A DNA stretch of 33,504 bases from Sandaracinus sp. (GCA_020633125.1 JACKEH010000050.1:1-33504), one strand, 5' to 3'; shown: positions 24,806 to 32,229, counted from the stretch's first letter. Numbers and translations are program-made. The notes: a model not told the origin generated them from the sequence alone.

Positions 24806-24907
24806 GGGCCGCGTGCATCGATTCGAGCCTGCAGGCGAGGGCGGGAGGCCGGCTTGCGGTTTGGGGACGTTCGAGAGAGGAGCGAGGACACGCGCTCCGA
24901 GTCGACG

Positions 24908-25708
24908 TCAACGCGACGTGAGCCGGTCGCCGCGGAGGCGGTGGTCCTCGTCGATCGCGCGATGCGCCGCATAAGCCGCCACGCCGAGGCAACCGAGCGA
25001 GGTCGCGCCGGCGATGAGGAAGAGGATCAGCAGCTGGTACTTCACCGCTTCGACCGGCTCGGTTCCCGAGAGGATCTGGCCGGTCATCATGCCCGGAAGT
25101 GAGACCACGCCCGCGACCATCATCGCGTTGACGATCGGCACGATGCCGCGACGCACGGAGCGACGCACCGGATCACGCGCCGCCTCCCAACGCGTGGCAC
25201 CCAGCGCGAGCTCGAGCTCCACGCGCTCGCGATCCTCTGCGAAGGTCGAGAGCAAAGAGTCGAGGCAGAGCGAGATGCCCGTGAGCCCGTTGCCGAGGAG
25301 CATGCCGAGCAGCGGGAGCAGATAGCGCGGGTGGTACCAAGGCTCGGCGCCGACGAAGAGCGCCGAGCCGAGCACCGCGAACACGCCGGCGCTCAGCACG
25401 AGCGTGACGAAGCTGCCGAGGAACGCGCCCGCGAGCGTGTGGCTCGCGCGTTGAAGCGCCGCGCGAGTCGCGAGCACGATCATCACGCTCGCGGCCCCGA
25501 AGGTCAGCGCCCAATGGACGTGCCCGAAGATCCAACGCAGCGCGAAGCCGACGAGCAGCAGCTGCACCGTCGCGCGGACCATGCCGATCAAGAGCTGACG
25601 CTCGAGCGAGAGCCGGAGCAGCAGACTCGTCACGCCGGCCACCAACACGAGCGACGCGGCGCCCACGAGGTCGAGGGTCGAGAGCTCGACGACTTGGGTG
25701 TCAGGCAT
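24908..25708 (-). CDS. fetB: FetB-family ABC transporter permease
   Basis: A 266-residue multi-pass membrane protein of the UPF0014/FetB family. Family signatures visible are the N-terminal helix LVLVAGVTSLLLRLSLERQLLIGMVRATVQLLLVGFALRWIF, a central LLPLLGMLLGNGLTGISLCLD, the coupling segment ELALGATRWEAARDPVRRSVRRGIVPIVNAMMVAGVVSLPGMMTGQILSG and EPVEAVKYQLLILFLI. In E. coli FetAB is linked to iron export and oxidative-stress resistance; the substrate here is inferred from family only. ATG 25708 has AAGGAG (25715-25720) six bases upstream. The ATPase gene lies immediately upstream on the same strand, 107 bp away, so they form one transporter. Confidence 0.92.
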   Translation of the reverse strand: MPDTQVVELSTLDLVGAASLVLVAGVTSLLLRLSLERQLLIGMVRATVQLLLVGFALRWIFGHVHWALTFGAASVMIVLATRAALQRASHTLAGAFLGSFVTLVLSAGVFAVLGSALFVGAEPWYHPRYLLPLLGMLLGNGLTGISLCLDSLLSTFAEDRERVELELALGATRWEAARDPVRRSVRRGIVPIVNAMMVAGVVSLPGMMTGQILSGTEPVEAVKYQLLILFLIAGATSLGCLGVAAYAAHRAIDEDHRLRGDRLTSR

Positions 25709-25815
25709 CGACGGCTCCTTCCGGCGGAGCCACGTGCTGCGAGCGAGTCGGGAAGGTGAGCGACGCGAATGCGCCACGCGCGAATCTCCACGTCGGGCGG
25801 AGAATCGCGTCGCGC

Positions 25816-26481
25816 TCAGGCACGGAACGCCTCCAGGTCGAGCGTGGCGTCTGCGGGCGCGTCGTGGCGGACGAAGAGAACCGCGAGGCCTTCGGCGACA
25901 CGCGCGTCCACGAAGTCGAGCACGCACGTGCGGGTCTCGGGGTCCAAGCTCGCGGTGGGCTCGTCCGCCAGCAAGACCCTCGGGCCACCGAGCAAGGCCC
26001 GGACGAGATGCACCCGTTGCTTTTCACCGCCCGAGAGGCTCTTCGCGTCACGGTCGAGCACGTCGGGCAGCGCGAGCGCGTCCAGCCAAGCCTTCGCGCG
26101 TATTTCGTCGAACGTGGCGGTCGCGCTGCGGTACGAGAAGGGACGCGCGAGGTTCTCGCGCACGCTGCCTTCGAGCATCGTCGGGGTCTGCGCGAGGTAG
26201 GTGACCCGGCGCCGCCACGTCGGAAAACCGGTCGCGCGCGCCGACGCGCCCTCGAAGGTCACGGACTCCCCCGGATCGCCGTGAAGGCCCGCGAGCAGAC
26301 GCAGCAGGGTGCTCTTGCCCAAGCCGCTTCGTCCGCGAAGCGTCAGCGCGTGGCCGGGCGCGAGCTCGAACGAGACGCCCCGAAGCAAGGGGCGCTCCGG
26401 CAGGGTGACGTCGAGCGAACGAACGTGGAGCACGCGCGTTGGTAGCGCGAGCGGGGCGACTTCACCACGCCTCGCGCTCAC
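25816..26481 (-). CDS. fetA: FetA-family ABC transporter ATP-binding protein
   Basis: A 221-residue ABC ATPase. Motifs in order: Walker A GRSGLGKST, Q-loop YLAQTPTMLEGSVRENL (very close to the FetA YCAQTPT segment), signature LSGGEKQR, Walker B VLLADEPTASLD, and the switch His in FVRHD. GTG 26481 is chosen because GAAGGGAG (26486-26493) sits four bases upstream; GTG 26433 (VLHVRSLDV) is a possible shorter start without a ribosome site. It ends soon after the H-loop, as FetA proteins do. It lies 41 bp downstream of a small lipoprotein gene and 107 bp upstream of fetB, so the three may be one operon. Unlike neighbours it has no exported signal, as expected for a cytoplasmic ATPase. Confidence 0.9.
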   Translation of the reverse strand: MSARRGEVAPLALPTRVLHVRSLDVTLPERPLLRGVSFELAPGHALTLRGRSGLGKSTLLRLLAGLHGDPGESVTFEGASARATGFPTWRRRVTYLAQTPTMLEGSVRENLARPFSYRSATATFDEIRAKAWLDALALPDVLDRDAKSLSGGEKQRVHLVRALLGGPRVLLADEPTASLDPETRTCVLDFVDARVAEGLAVLFVRHDAPADATLDLEAFRA

Positions 26482-26522
26482 CCGGCTCCCTTCGGGGCGC
26501 GAGGCCGAAAGACTCGGAGCCT

Positions 26523-26786
26523 TCAGCGCGGGCAGTTGCTCTGCCGCCGCGTGTCCCGCGGGTCGTCGCAATGCGGGTCGCCGAGCACGCAGGGATCGCA
26601 GCTCCAGGTGCCGTCGATGCAGCTCGCGTCGAAGGCGGGGCCTTCGCAGCCGGTCTCGCCCTCGAAGACACAACGCGGCGTCTCTCCCGGGCACTCGGCC
26701 ACGTGCGCGTCGGCGCCTGCGTCGTAGTCGACGAGCGACGCGGAGTCGCAAGCCGTCACGAGCAGAAGGGCGAGGAACCAACGCAT
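26523..26786 (-). CDS. Small eight-cysteine lipoprotein (87 aa)
   Basis: A short exported protein. Lipobox LVTAC gives Cys13, followed by Asp at +2, an inner-membrane retention signal in E. coli that may not apply here. The mature part has eight more cysteines (AECPGETPRC, TGCEG, ASCIDGTWSCDPC, PHCDD, SNCPR), so four disulfides are possible. No family recognised. It is the first gene before fetA and comes after a second small lipoprotein with the same number of cysteines. No clear Shine-Dalgarno; the ATG at 26786 is the only start that gives a signal peptide. Confidence 0.7.
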   Translation of the reverse strand: MRWFLALLLVTACDSASLVDYDAGADAHVAECPGETPRCVFEGETGCEGPAFDASCIDGTWSCDPCVLGDPHCDDPRDTRRQSNCPR

Positions 26787-26856
26787 GAGCGGGCCGAGTC
26801 TAGCAGGCGTGAGGTGGCTTCGACCACTCAACCGCTCGTCCGTCGGGGAAGAAGGC

Positions 26857-27144
26857 TCAGCGGCCGCAGTGGTCGGTCCGCCAGTACCCGGTGCACTCCG
26901 CCGTGTACCCGTCCGGGCAGCGCGTCGTCGTGCCGTCGCTGCAGCCGTGCGCGAAGTGGTCGCCGCAACACCCGGGCCCGCCGAGCTCCTCGGGCACGAG
27001 GTCGCCGCACCCGAAGTCGACCTCTGTCTCGTCGGAGCCGCAGGTGAGGGACGGTCCGGCATCGTCGGCGCCGGCATCCGTTTCCATGGAAGACGAAGAG
27101 CCACAGGCGATCACAAAGACGAAAAGACCAACGAAGCGAGCCAT
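26857..27144 (-). CDS. Small eight-cysteine lipoprotein (95 aa)
   Basis: A short predicted lipoprotein: MARFVGLFVFVIAC (Cys14), then a Ser/Asp linker and eight cysteines (LTCGSDE, FGCGD, PGCCGD, HGCSD, TRCPDG, AECTG, DHCGR). The spacing differs from the neighbouring 87-residue protein, so they are not clear paralogues. A Met at 27165 would add seven residues; 27144 gives a standard signal peptide. Function unknown. It lies 70 bp upstream of the 87-residue lipoprotein on the same strand, and the structured element (copy B) lies just upstream at 27205-27343. Confidence 0.68.
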   Translation of the reverse strand: MARFVGLFVFVIACGSSSSMETDAGADDAGPSLTCGSDETEVDFGCGDLVPEELGGPGCCGDHFAHGCSDGTTTRCPDGYTAECTGYWRTDHCGR

Positions 27145-27204
27145 CTTCGAAGCGTACTCGAGCACGTCGAAGAGGGCTCGTGCGAGAGGCGAAAAGGTGG
27201 CTCA

Positions 27205-27343
27205 GAGCACGAATCAGTTGCACTGATTCATGCTCTTCTCTTTTTTCGAGGGCGCGCTCCCTCCCCCAACCGGCAAAGCCGGATTGGGGCCCCCTCCCAC
27301 CACCGAGCGCCACGAGCACCGCACGGATTCGATCCGTGCGGTG
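27205..27343 (-). repeat. Structured intergenic element, copy B (three hairpins)
   Basis: 139 nt on the minus strand, beginning seven bases after the stop of the IgGFc-domain gene. Hairpin 1 is a perfect 12-bp stem with a three-base loop (27317-27343); hairpin 2 is an 11-bp stem with one bulge (27264-27289); hairpin 3 is 13 bp with a five-base loop (27205-27235). Order, spacing and several sequence blocks match copy A at 368-507, while stem 1 has changed on both sides and is still paired. The single non-Watson-Crick pair of hairpin 3 is U.G only in minus-strand RNA, the sense of the upstream gene. Confidence 0.78.
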
Positions 27344-27350
27344 GGCACTC

Positions 27351-29189
27351 TCAGATCAGCGGGTTGATCATGGTCAGATTCGAACCGCCCGCGTACCCGT
27401 AGCTCCCCACGTTGTGGTAGCCGTAGACCATCACGCCGACCGGCCGCGAGCTCTCGATGCGGTGCGTGCCGCCGCTCACCGGACAGGTCACGGCGGTGAA
27501 GGCCTGCCCTTCGATCACGCCGGCGTCCTCGTAGACGCAGATGCGCATGAACTCGTCGGCATCCAGCTCGCGCCCGTCGAGGTAGACGGTGGTTCCGGTG
27601 GGCGCGCTGATCACCACGTAGTTCGACGAGAAGGTCTCCGGCGCGAGCACCAGGTAGTTGTCCCGGTACTGCTGATAGGGCGGGTAGAGAATCATCGAAG
27701 GATCGCCGCCGTGCCCCGGCTTCCAATCGACCACCCAATCTTGGGAGACGAGGATCTGCTGGATGGACACCGCCGCCGACGCGTTGAGCACGAACGAGCG
27801 ATCGGCGTAGAAGCTCCGGTACTCGTTCGAGTTCAGCGTGAAGCTGTCGTTCGGCGCCGGGAGGTTGGTCGTGACGGTCGTGCCGTCGCGGTCCGCCATC
27901 ACACGGTAGATGTCGGGCTCGCGCCACGTCGGGTGATCGGCGCGCTTCGGGCTCGCCGTCACCACGAAGTCGCGGCCCCACGCCACGGTCGGGAAGACCT
28001 GTTCTTCGAGGTGCTCGGTGCAGCACCAATCGTCGGGCGCGCCGCTCGGATGCGCGGGGGCGTCGCGGTCGATCGGCGCGATGCCACGCTCGCCACCCGA
28101 GAAGACCGCGACCGGCGCGCTCGACACGACGACGGTTCCGCTGAGGTCGCCGGGGATTCCGTCGCTCTCGAGGTTGAGCACGTCGAAGGGCCCGAGGTTG
28201 TACTCGATGGTCTGACCCGCCGCGGCTGCCGCGATCGTGCCGCCGCCTTGAATGCTGCCGCCGACGATCGGTCCGCCGAGGGTGACGCGCACGTTCGTTC
28301 CCGGCTGGGTGCCCACGATGGTCACGTAGGAGTGGTCGGGGATGCCCGGCATGTCGCCGAGGATCTCGATCGGGTTCGCGGTCGGCCAGCCGATCACGCG
28401 GTAGTGCGTGTCGAGCGCCGGCACCGGGATGAGCAGCGACGCGTCGTTCGAGGCGCTCTCGACGATCGGGTTGAACTGGTAGGCGACGACCGGGAAGTTC
28501 GTCTCGATGCGGAACGCGTTGTTGGAGAGGAAGGTGCCGGGGCCTTCGGTGTTGCCCATCGATCCGTCGACCTCACGCGTCGGAAGATCGATCCGCACGA
28601 GTCCCTGCGGCGGCACGAGCGTGGAGGTCGTGAGCGTCTGCGCGGGCGAGTTCGGTGCGCCGTTGCTCTGGTAGACGAAGGCCTGGACCGTCACGTCGCT
28701 CGGGTTCGCGAGCACCACCGCGAACTGCTCGTTGCGCGGCGCGGTGCCGATGAAGCTCGAGAACTCGTTGTCGAGGTCGACCGCCATGTAGACGCAGCCG
28801 ACGTTGCTGCGCTCGGCCGCGGCCAAGGCGCACGCGTCGACGCACATGCCACCGCGACACGCCTGATCGCCGGGGCACTCCGACTCGAGGGTCGAGCTCT
28901 GTCCATCGGCGGCGCAGCGACGAATCTCTTGCCCCTCGCAGAAGAGCAGGTTGGGCACACACGCGGTGCAGCCGAGGCCGGGCGCGCACGCTTCGTCGCA
29001 GAGGCCTTGCGAGACCGGCGTGCCCGACGCGCAGACGAAGCGCTCGCGGCCGACGCAGCTGATCTCGCCGTCGGCGCAAGGACCCGAGTCCACGCGACCG
29101 CCGCCGCCGTCGACGCGGCCCGAGGGTCGGTCGTCGTCGCCGCACGCGACGAGAAGAAGAAACGAAGCGAGGCCGATCTTGCGAAGCAT
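27351..29189 (-). CDS. Lipoprotein with IgGFc-binding-protein N-terminal-like domain
   Basis: A 612-residue lipoprotein: MLRKIGLASFLLLVAC (lipobox LVAC, Cys16), Gly/Asp linker, and a Cys-rich segment at about 38-120 (CADGEISCVGRERFVCASGTP, CDEACAPGLGCTAC, ECPGDQACRGGMC). From about residue 130 it is the IgGFc-binding domain family known from vertebrate FCGBP and common in myxobacteria: VYMAVDLDNEF, VVLANPSDVTVQAFVYQ, DLPTREVDGS, FRIETNFPVVAYQFNP, DASLLIPVPALDTHYRVIGWP, SYVTIVGTQPGTNVRV, VVSSAPVAVFSGGE, DDWCCTEHLEEQVFP, and a C-terminal GGTHRIESSRPVGVMVYGYHNVGSYGYAGG. Adhesion or matrix binding is inferred. The structured element follows its stop by seven bases. Confidence 0.9.
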   Translation of the reverse strand: MLRKIGLASFLLLVACGDDDRPSGRVDGGGGRVDSGPCADGEISCVGRERFVCASGTPVSQGLCDEACAPGLGCTACVPNLLFCEGQEIRRCAADGQSSTLESECPGDQACRGGMCVDACALAAAERSNVGCVYMAVDLDNEFSSFIGTAPRNEQFAVVLANPSDVTVQAFVYQSNGAPNSPAQTLTTSTLVPPQGLVRIDLPTREVDGSMGNTEGPGTFLSNNAFRIETNFPVVAYQFNPIVESASNDASLLIPVPALDTHYRVIGWPTANPIEILGDMPGIPDHSYVTIVGTQPGTNVRVTLGGPIVGGSIQGGGTIAAAAAGQTIEYNLGPFDVLNLESDGIPGDLSGTVVVSSAPVAVFSGGERGIAPIDRDAPAHPSGAPDDWCCTEHLEEQVFPTVAWGRDFVVTASPKRADHPTWREPDIYRVMADRDGTTVTTNLPAPNDSFTLNSNEYRSFYADRSFVLNASAAVSIQQILVSQDWVVDWKPGHGGDPSMILYPPYQQYRDNYLVLAPETFSSNYVVISAPTGTTVYLDGRELDADEFMRICVYEDAGVIEGQAFTAVTCPVSGGTHRIESSRPVGVMVYGYHNVGSYGYAGGSNLTMINPLI

Positions 29190-29413
29190 GAAGCGCGCTC
29201 CCGAAACGTCGGCCGCACGCCGACGCGAAAAGCGAGGGAGGTTCTCCCTCGAGAGCCAAACGAAGGCCTCGCCGCTCCCGAATGCCGCGAGGCCCCTTCA
29301 TCGTCCGAGAGCGACCGGCCCTCGCGACATGCGGAGACTCACGTTCATGTTCTCGGAGTCCCGTAATTTCGCGACGTTGTGGCGGTGCGCGACGCTGGTG
29401 TAATCTCCCGGAC

Positions 29414-29689
29414 GTGAGCCGAGCCGTGACGTCGATGGTCGAGGAGGTCCTGCGTCCCCTCCTGCGCGCCGATGGCGGCGACATCGAGCTCGTCGAGGCG
29501 ACCTCCAAACGGGTGATCGTCCGGCTTCACGGCGAAGCCGCGTTCGGTTCGGGTGCCCCGCACGTGCGATCCCGCGTCGTCGAGCCCGCGCTTCGAAAGG
29601 TCGCGGGCAAAGGCGTCGAGGTCGTGATCGAGAAGGCCGTGCCGAAGGCGACGCGTCGCAGCCAACCCGGCGCCGATCGACCGGACTGA
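29414..29689 (+). CDS. NifU C-terminal-like protein lacking the CxxC motif
   Basis: A 91-residue protein with the fold signature of the NifU C-terminal (Nfu) domain: VEEVLRPLLRADGGDIELVEA then a strand KRVIVRLHGEA. In Nfu proteins the following stretch is GACxGCPSS, where two cysteines hold an Fe-S cluster; here it reads GEAAFGSGAPHV, with no cysteine anywhere in the protein. The end (VVEPALRKVAGKGVEVVIEKAV) keeps the helix and last strand. Iron-sulfur scaffold activity is therefore unlikely, unless it acts as a partner of a true Nfu. Starts: GTG 29414 or ATG 29435; neither has a good ribosome site, and the ATG would trim seven residues. It is convergent with lolA. Confidence 0.78.
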   Translation: MSRAVTSMVEEVLRPLLRADGGDIELVEATSKRVIVRLHGEAAFGSGAPHVRSRVVEPALRKVAGKGVEVVIEKAVPKATRRSQPGADRPD

Positions 29690-29766
29690 CGGCACACGAC
29701 TCCGGCGGCGACCTGCTCATCGTGCAGGCGAAAAAGCCGGAGCGAGTTCGCCCGTTCCGTCCGCGT

Positions 29767-29803
29767 GCCGGTGCGCCCCCGCGTGCGTCCGAAGCGCACC
29801 GGC
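29767..29803. terminator. Hairpin downstream of the NifU-like gene
   Basis: GCCGGTGCG (29767-29775) pairs perfectly with CGCACCGGC (29795-29803), 77 bases after the stop at 29689. No T-tract follows. Confidence 0.35.
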
Positions 29804-29874
29804 GCTCCGCGCCAAGGAGACCTGCAGGAATCCGAGGCGCGAGCCTGCGCCCGTCGCCCAGGTCCCAAAGAGGA

Positions 29875-29904
29875 CCGGCGGGACCCCCGAAGGGATCCCG
29901 CCGG
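29875..29904 (-). terminator. Probable terminator downstream of lolA
   Basis: CCGGCGGGA pairs with TCCCGCCGG around a C/A mismatch, CCC/GGG and a CGAA tetraloop, 57 bases after the lolA stop. The minus strand reads CTCTTT soon after the stem, a weak U-tract. Confidence 0.55.
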
Positions 29905-29961
29905 CTGGGGAGGACGAATCGAACGGGTGCGTCCCGATCGCGAAAGCCCGCTCGCGAAAGC

Positions 29962-30669
29962 TCAGCTCACGCGGCGGCTGCCGGCCGGCGGCGTGAACTG
30001 GAAGCGCGCCGTACCGACCTCGCGGTCGTAGCGCACCTGGCGCAGCTCGAACTGGTTGCTGTTGCCCTCGTGGTCCTCGACGCGAAGGCGATGCACCACG
30101 CCGGGAAGACGCGCGTCGACGAAGAGCACGAGGCGGCGCATCTGCGGGTCGCGGCTGCGCGGCACCATCTCGAGCACCGGGCCACTCCACCCGTAGCGGC
30201 GACCGTCGAGCAGACGCGTGCGGTACTCCTCGACGCGGCGTTGGCCGGTGAGGAAAGCGAACGCCGAAGGCAGGTCGCTGCTGCCCACCGCGGTCTTCAC
30301 GTACTGGCCCGGCGCGCCGTCGTCGCCCGGGTCGTAGGCGAGGAAGTGGCGACCGTCGCTGACGAAGACCTTGCCGTCGTCGTAGTCGAAGCGAAGCCGG
30401 CCGGGCTTGTCGAGCACCAGACGGCCCGTCGAACGCTGCGTGCGTTGGTAGACGCGGTGGTGGTGCGTCTGCACGAAGCTCGCCTCGAGCGTGTCGGTCT
30501 GGTCGTAGAAGGCTTGCACCGCGGCGGCGACGCTTCGGGCGTCGGTGGCGACGGCGGCGCGGGGAGACGCCAACGCGGTCGCGGACTCGGTCGGAGCGTC
30601 CGCCCGCACGGCGAAGCTCGCGCCGAGGCCGAGGGAGAGAATCAGCGAGTAGGTGAGGGCTCGAAGCAT
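29962..30669 (-). CDS. lolA: Outer-membrane lipoprotein carrier protein LolA
   Basis: A 235-residue periplasmic protein of the LolA family, which ferries lipoproteins from the LolCDE complex to the outer membrane. A signal peptide (YSLILSLGLGASFAVRADA) precedes a short linker; the domain starts near residue 47 with VAAAVQAFYDQTDTLEASFVQTHH and continues with STGRLVLDKPGRLRFDYDDGKVFVSDGRHFLAYDP, the classical LolA signature. RVEEYRTRLLDGRRYGWSGPVLEMVPR and DARLPGVVHRLRVEDHEGNSNQFELRQVRYD complete it. ATG 30669 has AAAGGA (30678-30683) eight bases upstream. Its presence among about ten lipoprotein genes is notable but no operon link is seen. A 12-bp inverted repeat lies 80-116 bases upstream of the start. 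Confidence 0.9.
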   Translation of the reverse strand: MLRALTYSLILSLGLGASFAVRADAPTESATALASPRAAVATDARSVAAAVQAFYDQTDTLEASFVQTHHHRVYQRTQRSTGRLVLDKPGRLRFDYDDGKVFVSDGRHFLAYDPGDDGAPGQYVKTAVGSSDLPSAFAFLTGQRRVEEYRTRLLDGRRYGWSGPVLEMVPRSRDPQMRRLVLFVDARLPGVVHRLRVEDHEGNSNQFELRQVRYDREVGTARFQFTPPAGSRRVS

Positions 30670-30748
30670 GGCTCGGGTCCTTTCGTGCGCCGCCGAAAAC
30701 CGTGGCGAACGCGGGCTTCGACCGGGCGCATTCGCGAGCTATTCACTG

Positions 30749-30785
30749 GGCTTCGAAAGCGTTCGTGAAGACGGCTTTCGAAGCC
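30749..30785. repeat. Perfect 12-bp inverted repeat in a divergent promoter region
   Basis: GGCTTCGAAAGC (30749-30760) and its exact complement (30774-30785), 13-base spacer, between the divergent lolA and membrane-protein starts. No T-tract; a regulator dyad or leader hairpin is possible. Confidence 0.5.
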
Positions 30786-30850
30786 GTGGGGCGAGCGGGA
30801 AACGCCAACGGCGCAGGAAGGCGCTCGGAGGCGCGGGCAGGGCACGGCAA

Positions 30851-30889
30851 GGGCAAGGGCACGGGCACGGGCACGGGCACGGGTACGGG
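30851..30889 (+). repeat. Hexanucleotide GGGnnn tandem repeat (G-quadruplex candidate)
   Basis: Seven GGG runs at an exact six-base period (spacers CAA, CAC, CAC, CAC, CAC, TAC) about 70-110 bases upstream of the GTG start at 30959. It fits the G3N3 quadruplex rule on the plus strand. Confidence 0.8.
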
Positions 30890-30958
30890 CGCGGCGGTTG
30901 CTCTTCGCGGACGTGACTTCCGTTCCGACACCCGCCGCACCCGTGCTACACGCGCCGC

Positions 30959-31582
30959 GTGCTGCGCCGCTGGTGGATCGCGTGTGTGCTCGGCGAGGCG
31001 ATCGCGGTCCTCGTGGTCACCCTCGTCGGTGTGCTCGTCTCGCGCACGGTGCCCGAAGGCTCGCTCGTGCATCCGCTCTCGATGCCGCTCACGGGCGCGC
31101 TCGAAGGCGCGATCGTCGGGCTCGCCCAAGGCTGGGCGCTTCGACCCTACGGCCTCTCCTGGCGGCGCTTCACGCTCGCGACCTCGCTCGCCTTCGCACT
31201 CGCCTGGGTGGGAGGTGCCGCGCTGAGTCTGCTCGAGCCGGAGGCACCGCCGACCTTCGGCCTTCTGCTCGTCGCGGCCGGTCTCGCGGGCGTGGTCGTC
31301 GGTGCGCTCGCGGGCGCCGCGCAGGTGTGGACGCCGCTCCGCGACGAGCCCGAAGCGCGCGTGGTCTGGATCGTCGCGAGCGCCGCGGGGTGGGGCGCGG
31401 GCATGGTCGCGAGCGCGGTCGCCAGCGACGTGATCTGGGGCGCATTCTCGCTCGCCGTGCTCGGGATGGAGACGGGCAAGGGCGCGGTGGTCGGCGCGTT
31501 GGTCGCCGCGGTCACCGGGCCGCTCGCGAAGGGCACGTTCTCGCGGGACGCGTTTTCGGAGACGAGCCCACGCGCCGCGTGA
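30959..31582 (+). CDS. Conserved multi-pass membrane protein, function unknown
   Basis: A 207-residue, Gly/Ala-rich integral membrane protein with about six hydrophobic segments (for example ACVLGEAIAVLVVTLVGVLVS, LTGALEGAIVGLAQGW, LLLVAAGLAGVVVGALAGAAQVW and KGAVVGALVAAVTGPLA). An internal pseudo-repeat, GALEGAIVGLAQGWALR versus GALAGAAQVWTPLR, each ending in an Arg, suggests a duplicated helical hairpin. No catalytic motif is seen. The GTG at 30959 is the first start that gives a membrane-inserting N-terminus (MLRRWWIACVLG); no strong Shine-Dalgarno. It follows the G-run repeat and is followed after 32 bases by the next gene, which may be co-transcribed. Confidence 0.75.
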   Translation: MLRRWWIACVLGEAIAVLVVTLVGVLVSRTVPEGSLVHPLSMPLTGALEGAIVGLAQGWALRPYGLSWRRFTLATSLAFALAWVGGAALSLLEPEAPPTFGLLLVAAGLAGVVVGALAGAAQVWTPLRDEPEARVVWIVASAAGWGAGMVASAVASDVIWGAFSLAVLGMETGKGAVVGALVAAVTGPLAKGTFSRDAFSETSPRAA

Positions 31583-31614
31583 CACACGTTCCATCTCGCA
31601 ATACACCTCGCGCC

Positions 31615-32229
31615 ATGTCCCGCCTCACCGAGCTTGCCCACGCGCCTCACGCCTCCATCGACGACATCGCCGCGTACCTCGACTCGCTCGACCACGCGGG
31701 CCGCATGCGCGAGCTGTCCAAGACCTCGCGCGAAGATCAACGCGCGCTCTGGGTGAAGGCGGCCGCCGCGCCCGAGCTCACGTACGCGCACTTCGTCCCC
31801 GAGGGGCTGCCCCCGCTCGTGCCGGTGGTGCACCACGGCCGCAACACGCTGCCGCTGCCGGGCAACCAGAAGTTCTTCCGCAAGCCGATGGCGCGCCCCG
31901 ACGACGGAAGCGAGCGCGGCTTCGGCTACAACGACGCGCCGACGCAGTCGATCGTCGGGCCGGGCTACTTCGTGCTCGTGCCGACCGAGGGCAACGCGGA
32001 GTGGGAGCGCCGTGGTGCGTGGGTCGTCGACTACTTCCAGGTCCCGAACGGCGCCGTGCCTTCGGCCTGGCCCAAGGTCGTGCCGAACACGCAGGGCCTG
32101 CAGCGCTTCGTCTACCACGGCACCCGCGACTTCATGCGCCGCCTCAGCGCGCACGTCTCGATCGGCGCGGCGTTCAAGGGCGAGAAGCCCCTGGACCACT
32201 ACTTCACGCTCTGCCGCGAAGACCGCTGA
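31615..32229 (+). CDS. Conserved hypothetical protein
   Basis: A 204-residue soluble protein with no signal peptide or membrane helix. It begins MSRLTELAHAPHASIDDIAAYLDSLDHAGRMRELS, a helical segment, then a compact domain with VVHHGRNTLPLPGNQKFFRKPM, RGFGYNDAPTQSIVGPGYFVLVPTEGN, VVDYFQVPNGAVPSAWPKVVPN and RFVYHGTRDFMRRLSAHVSIGAAFKGEKPLDHYFTLCRE. The sequence reads as a conserved enzyme-like fold with several His, Arg, Tyr and Asp that could form an active site, but I do not recognise a family. ATG 31615 is the first Met and gives the conserved start. It is 32 bp after the membrane protein gene and 55 bp before the kinase gene on the same strand. Confidence 0.75.
   Translation: MSRLTELAHAPHASIDDIAAYLDSLDHAGRMRELSKTSREDQRALWVKAAAAPELTYAHFVPEGLPPLVPVVHHGRNTLPLPGNQKFFRKPMARPDDGSERGFGYNDAPTQSIVGPGYFVLVPTEGNAEWERRGAWVVDYFQVPNGAVPSAWPKVVPNTQGLQRFVYHGTRDFMRRLSAHVSIGAAFKGEKPLDHYFTLCREDR

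Noticed and set aside
24879..24898. GGAGCG/CGCTCC hairpin between the beta-helix gene and fetB as a terminator
   Set aside because: Only six pairs, eight-base loop, and no T-tract on either strand.
27180..29366. A 728-codon plus-strand open frame opposite the IgGFc-domain gene
   Set aside because: No recognisable domain; mirrors the codons of the opposite gene.
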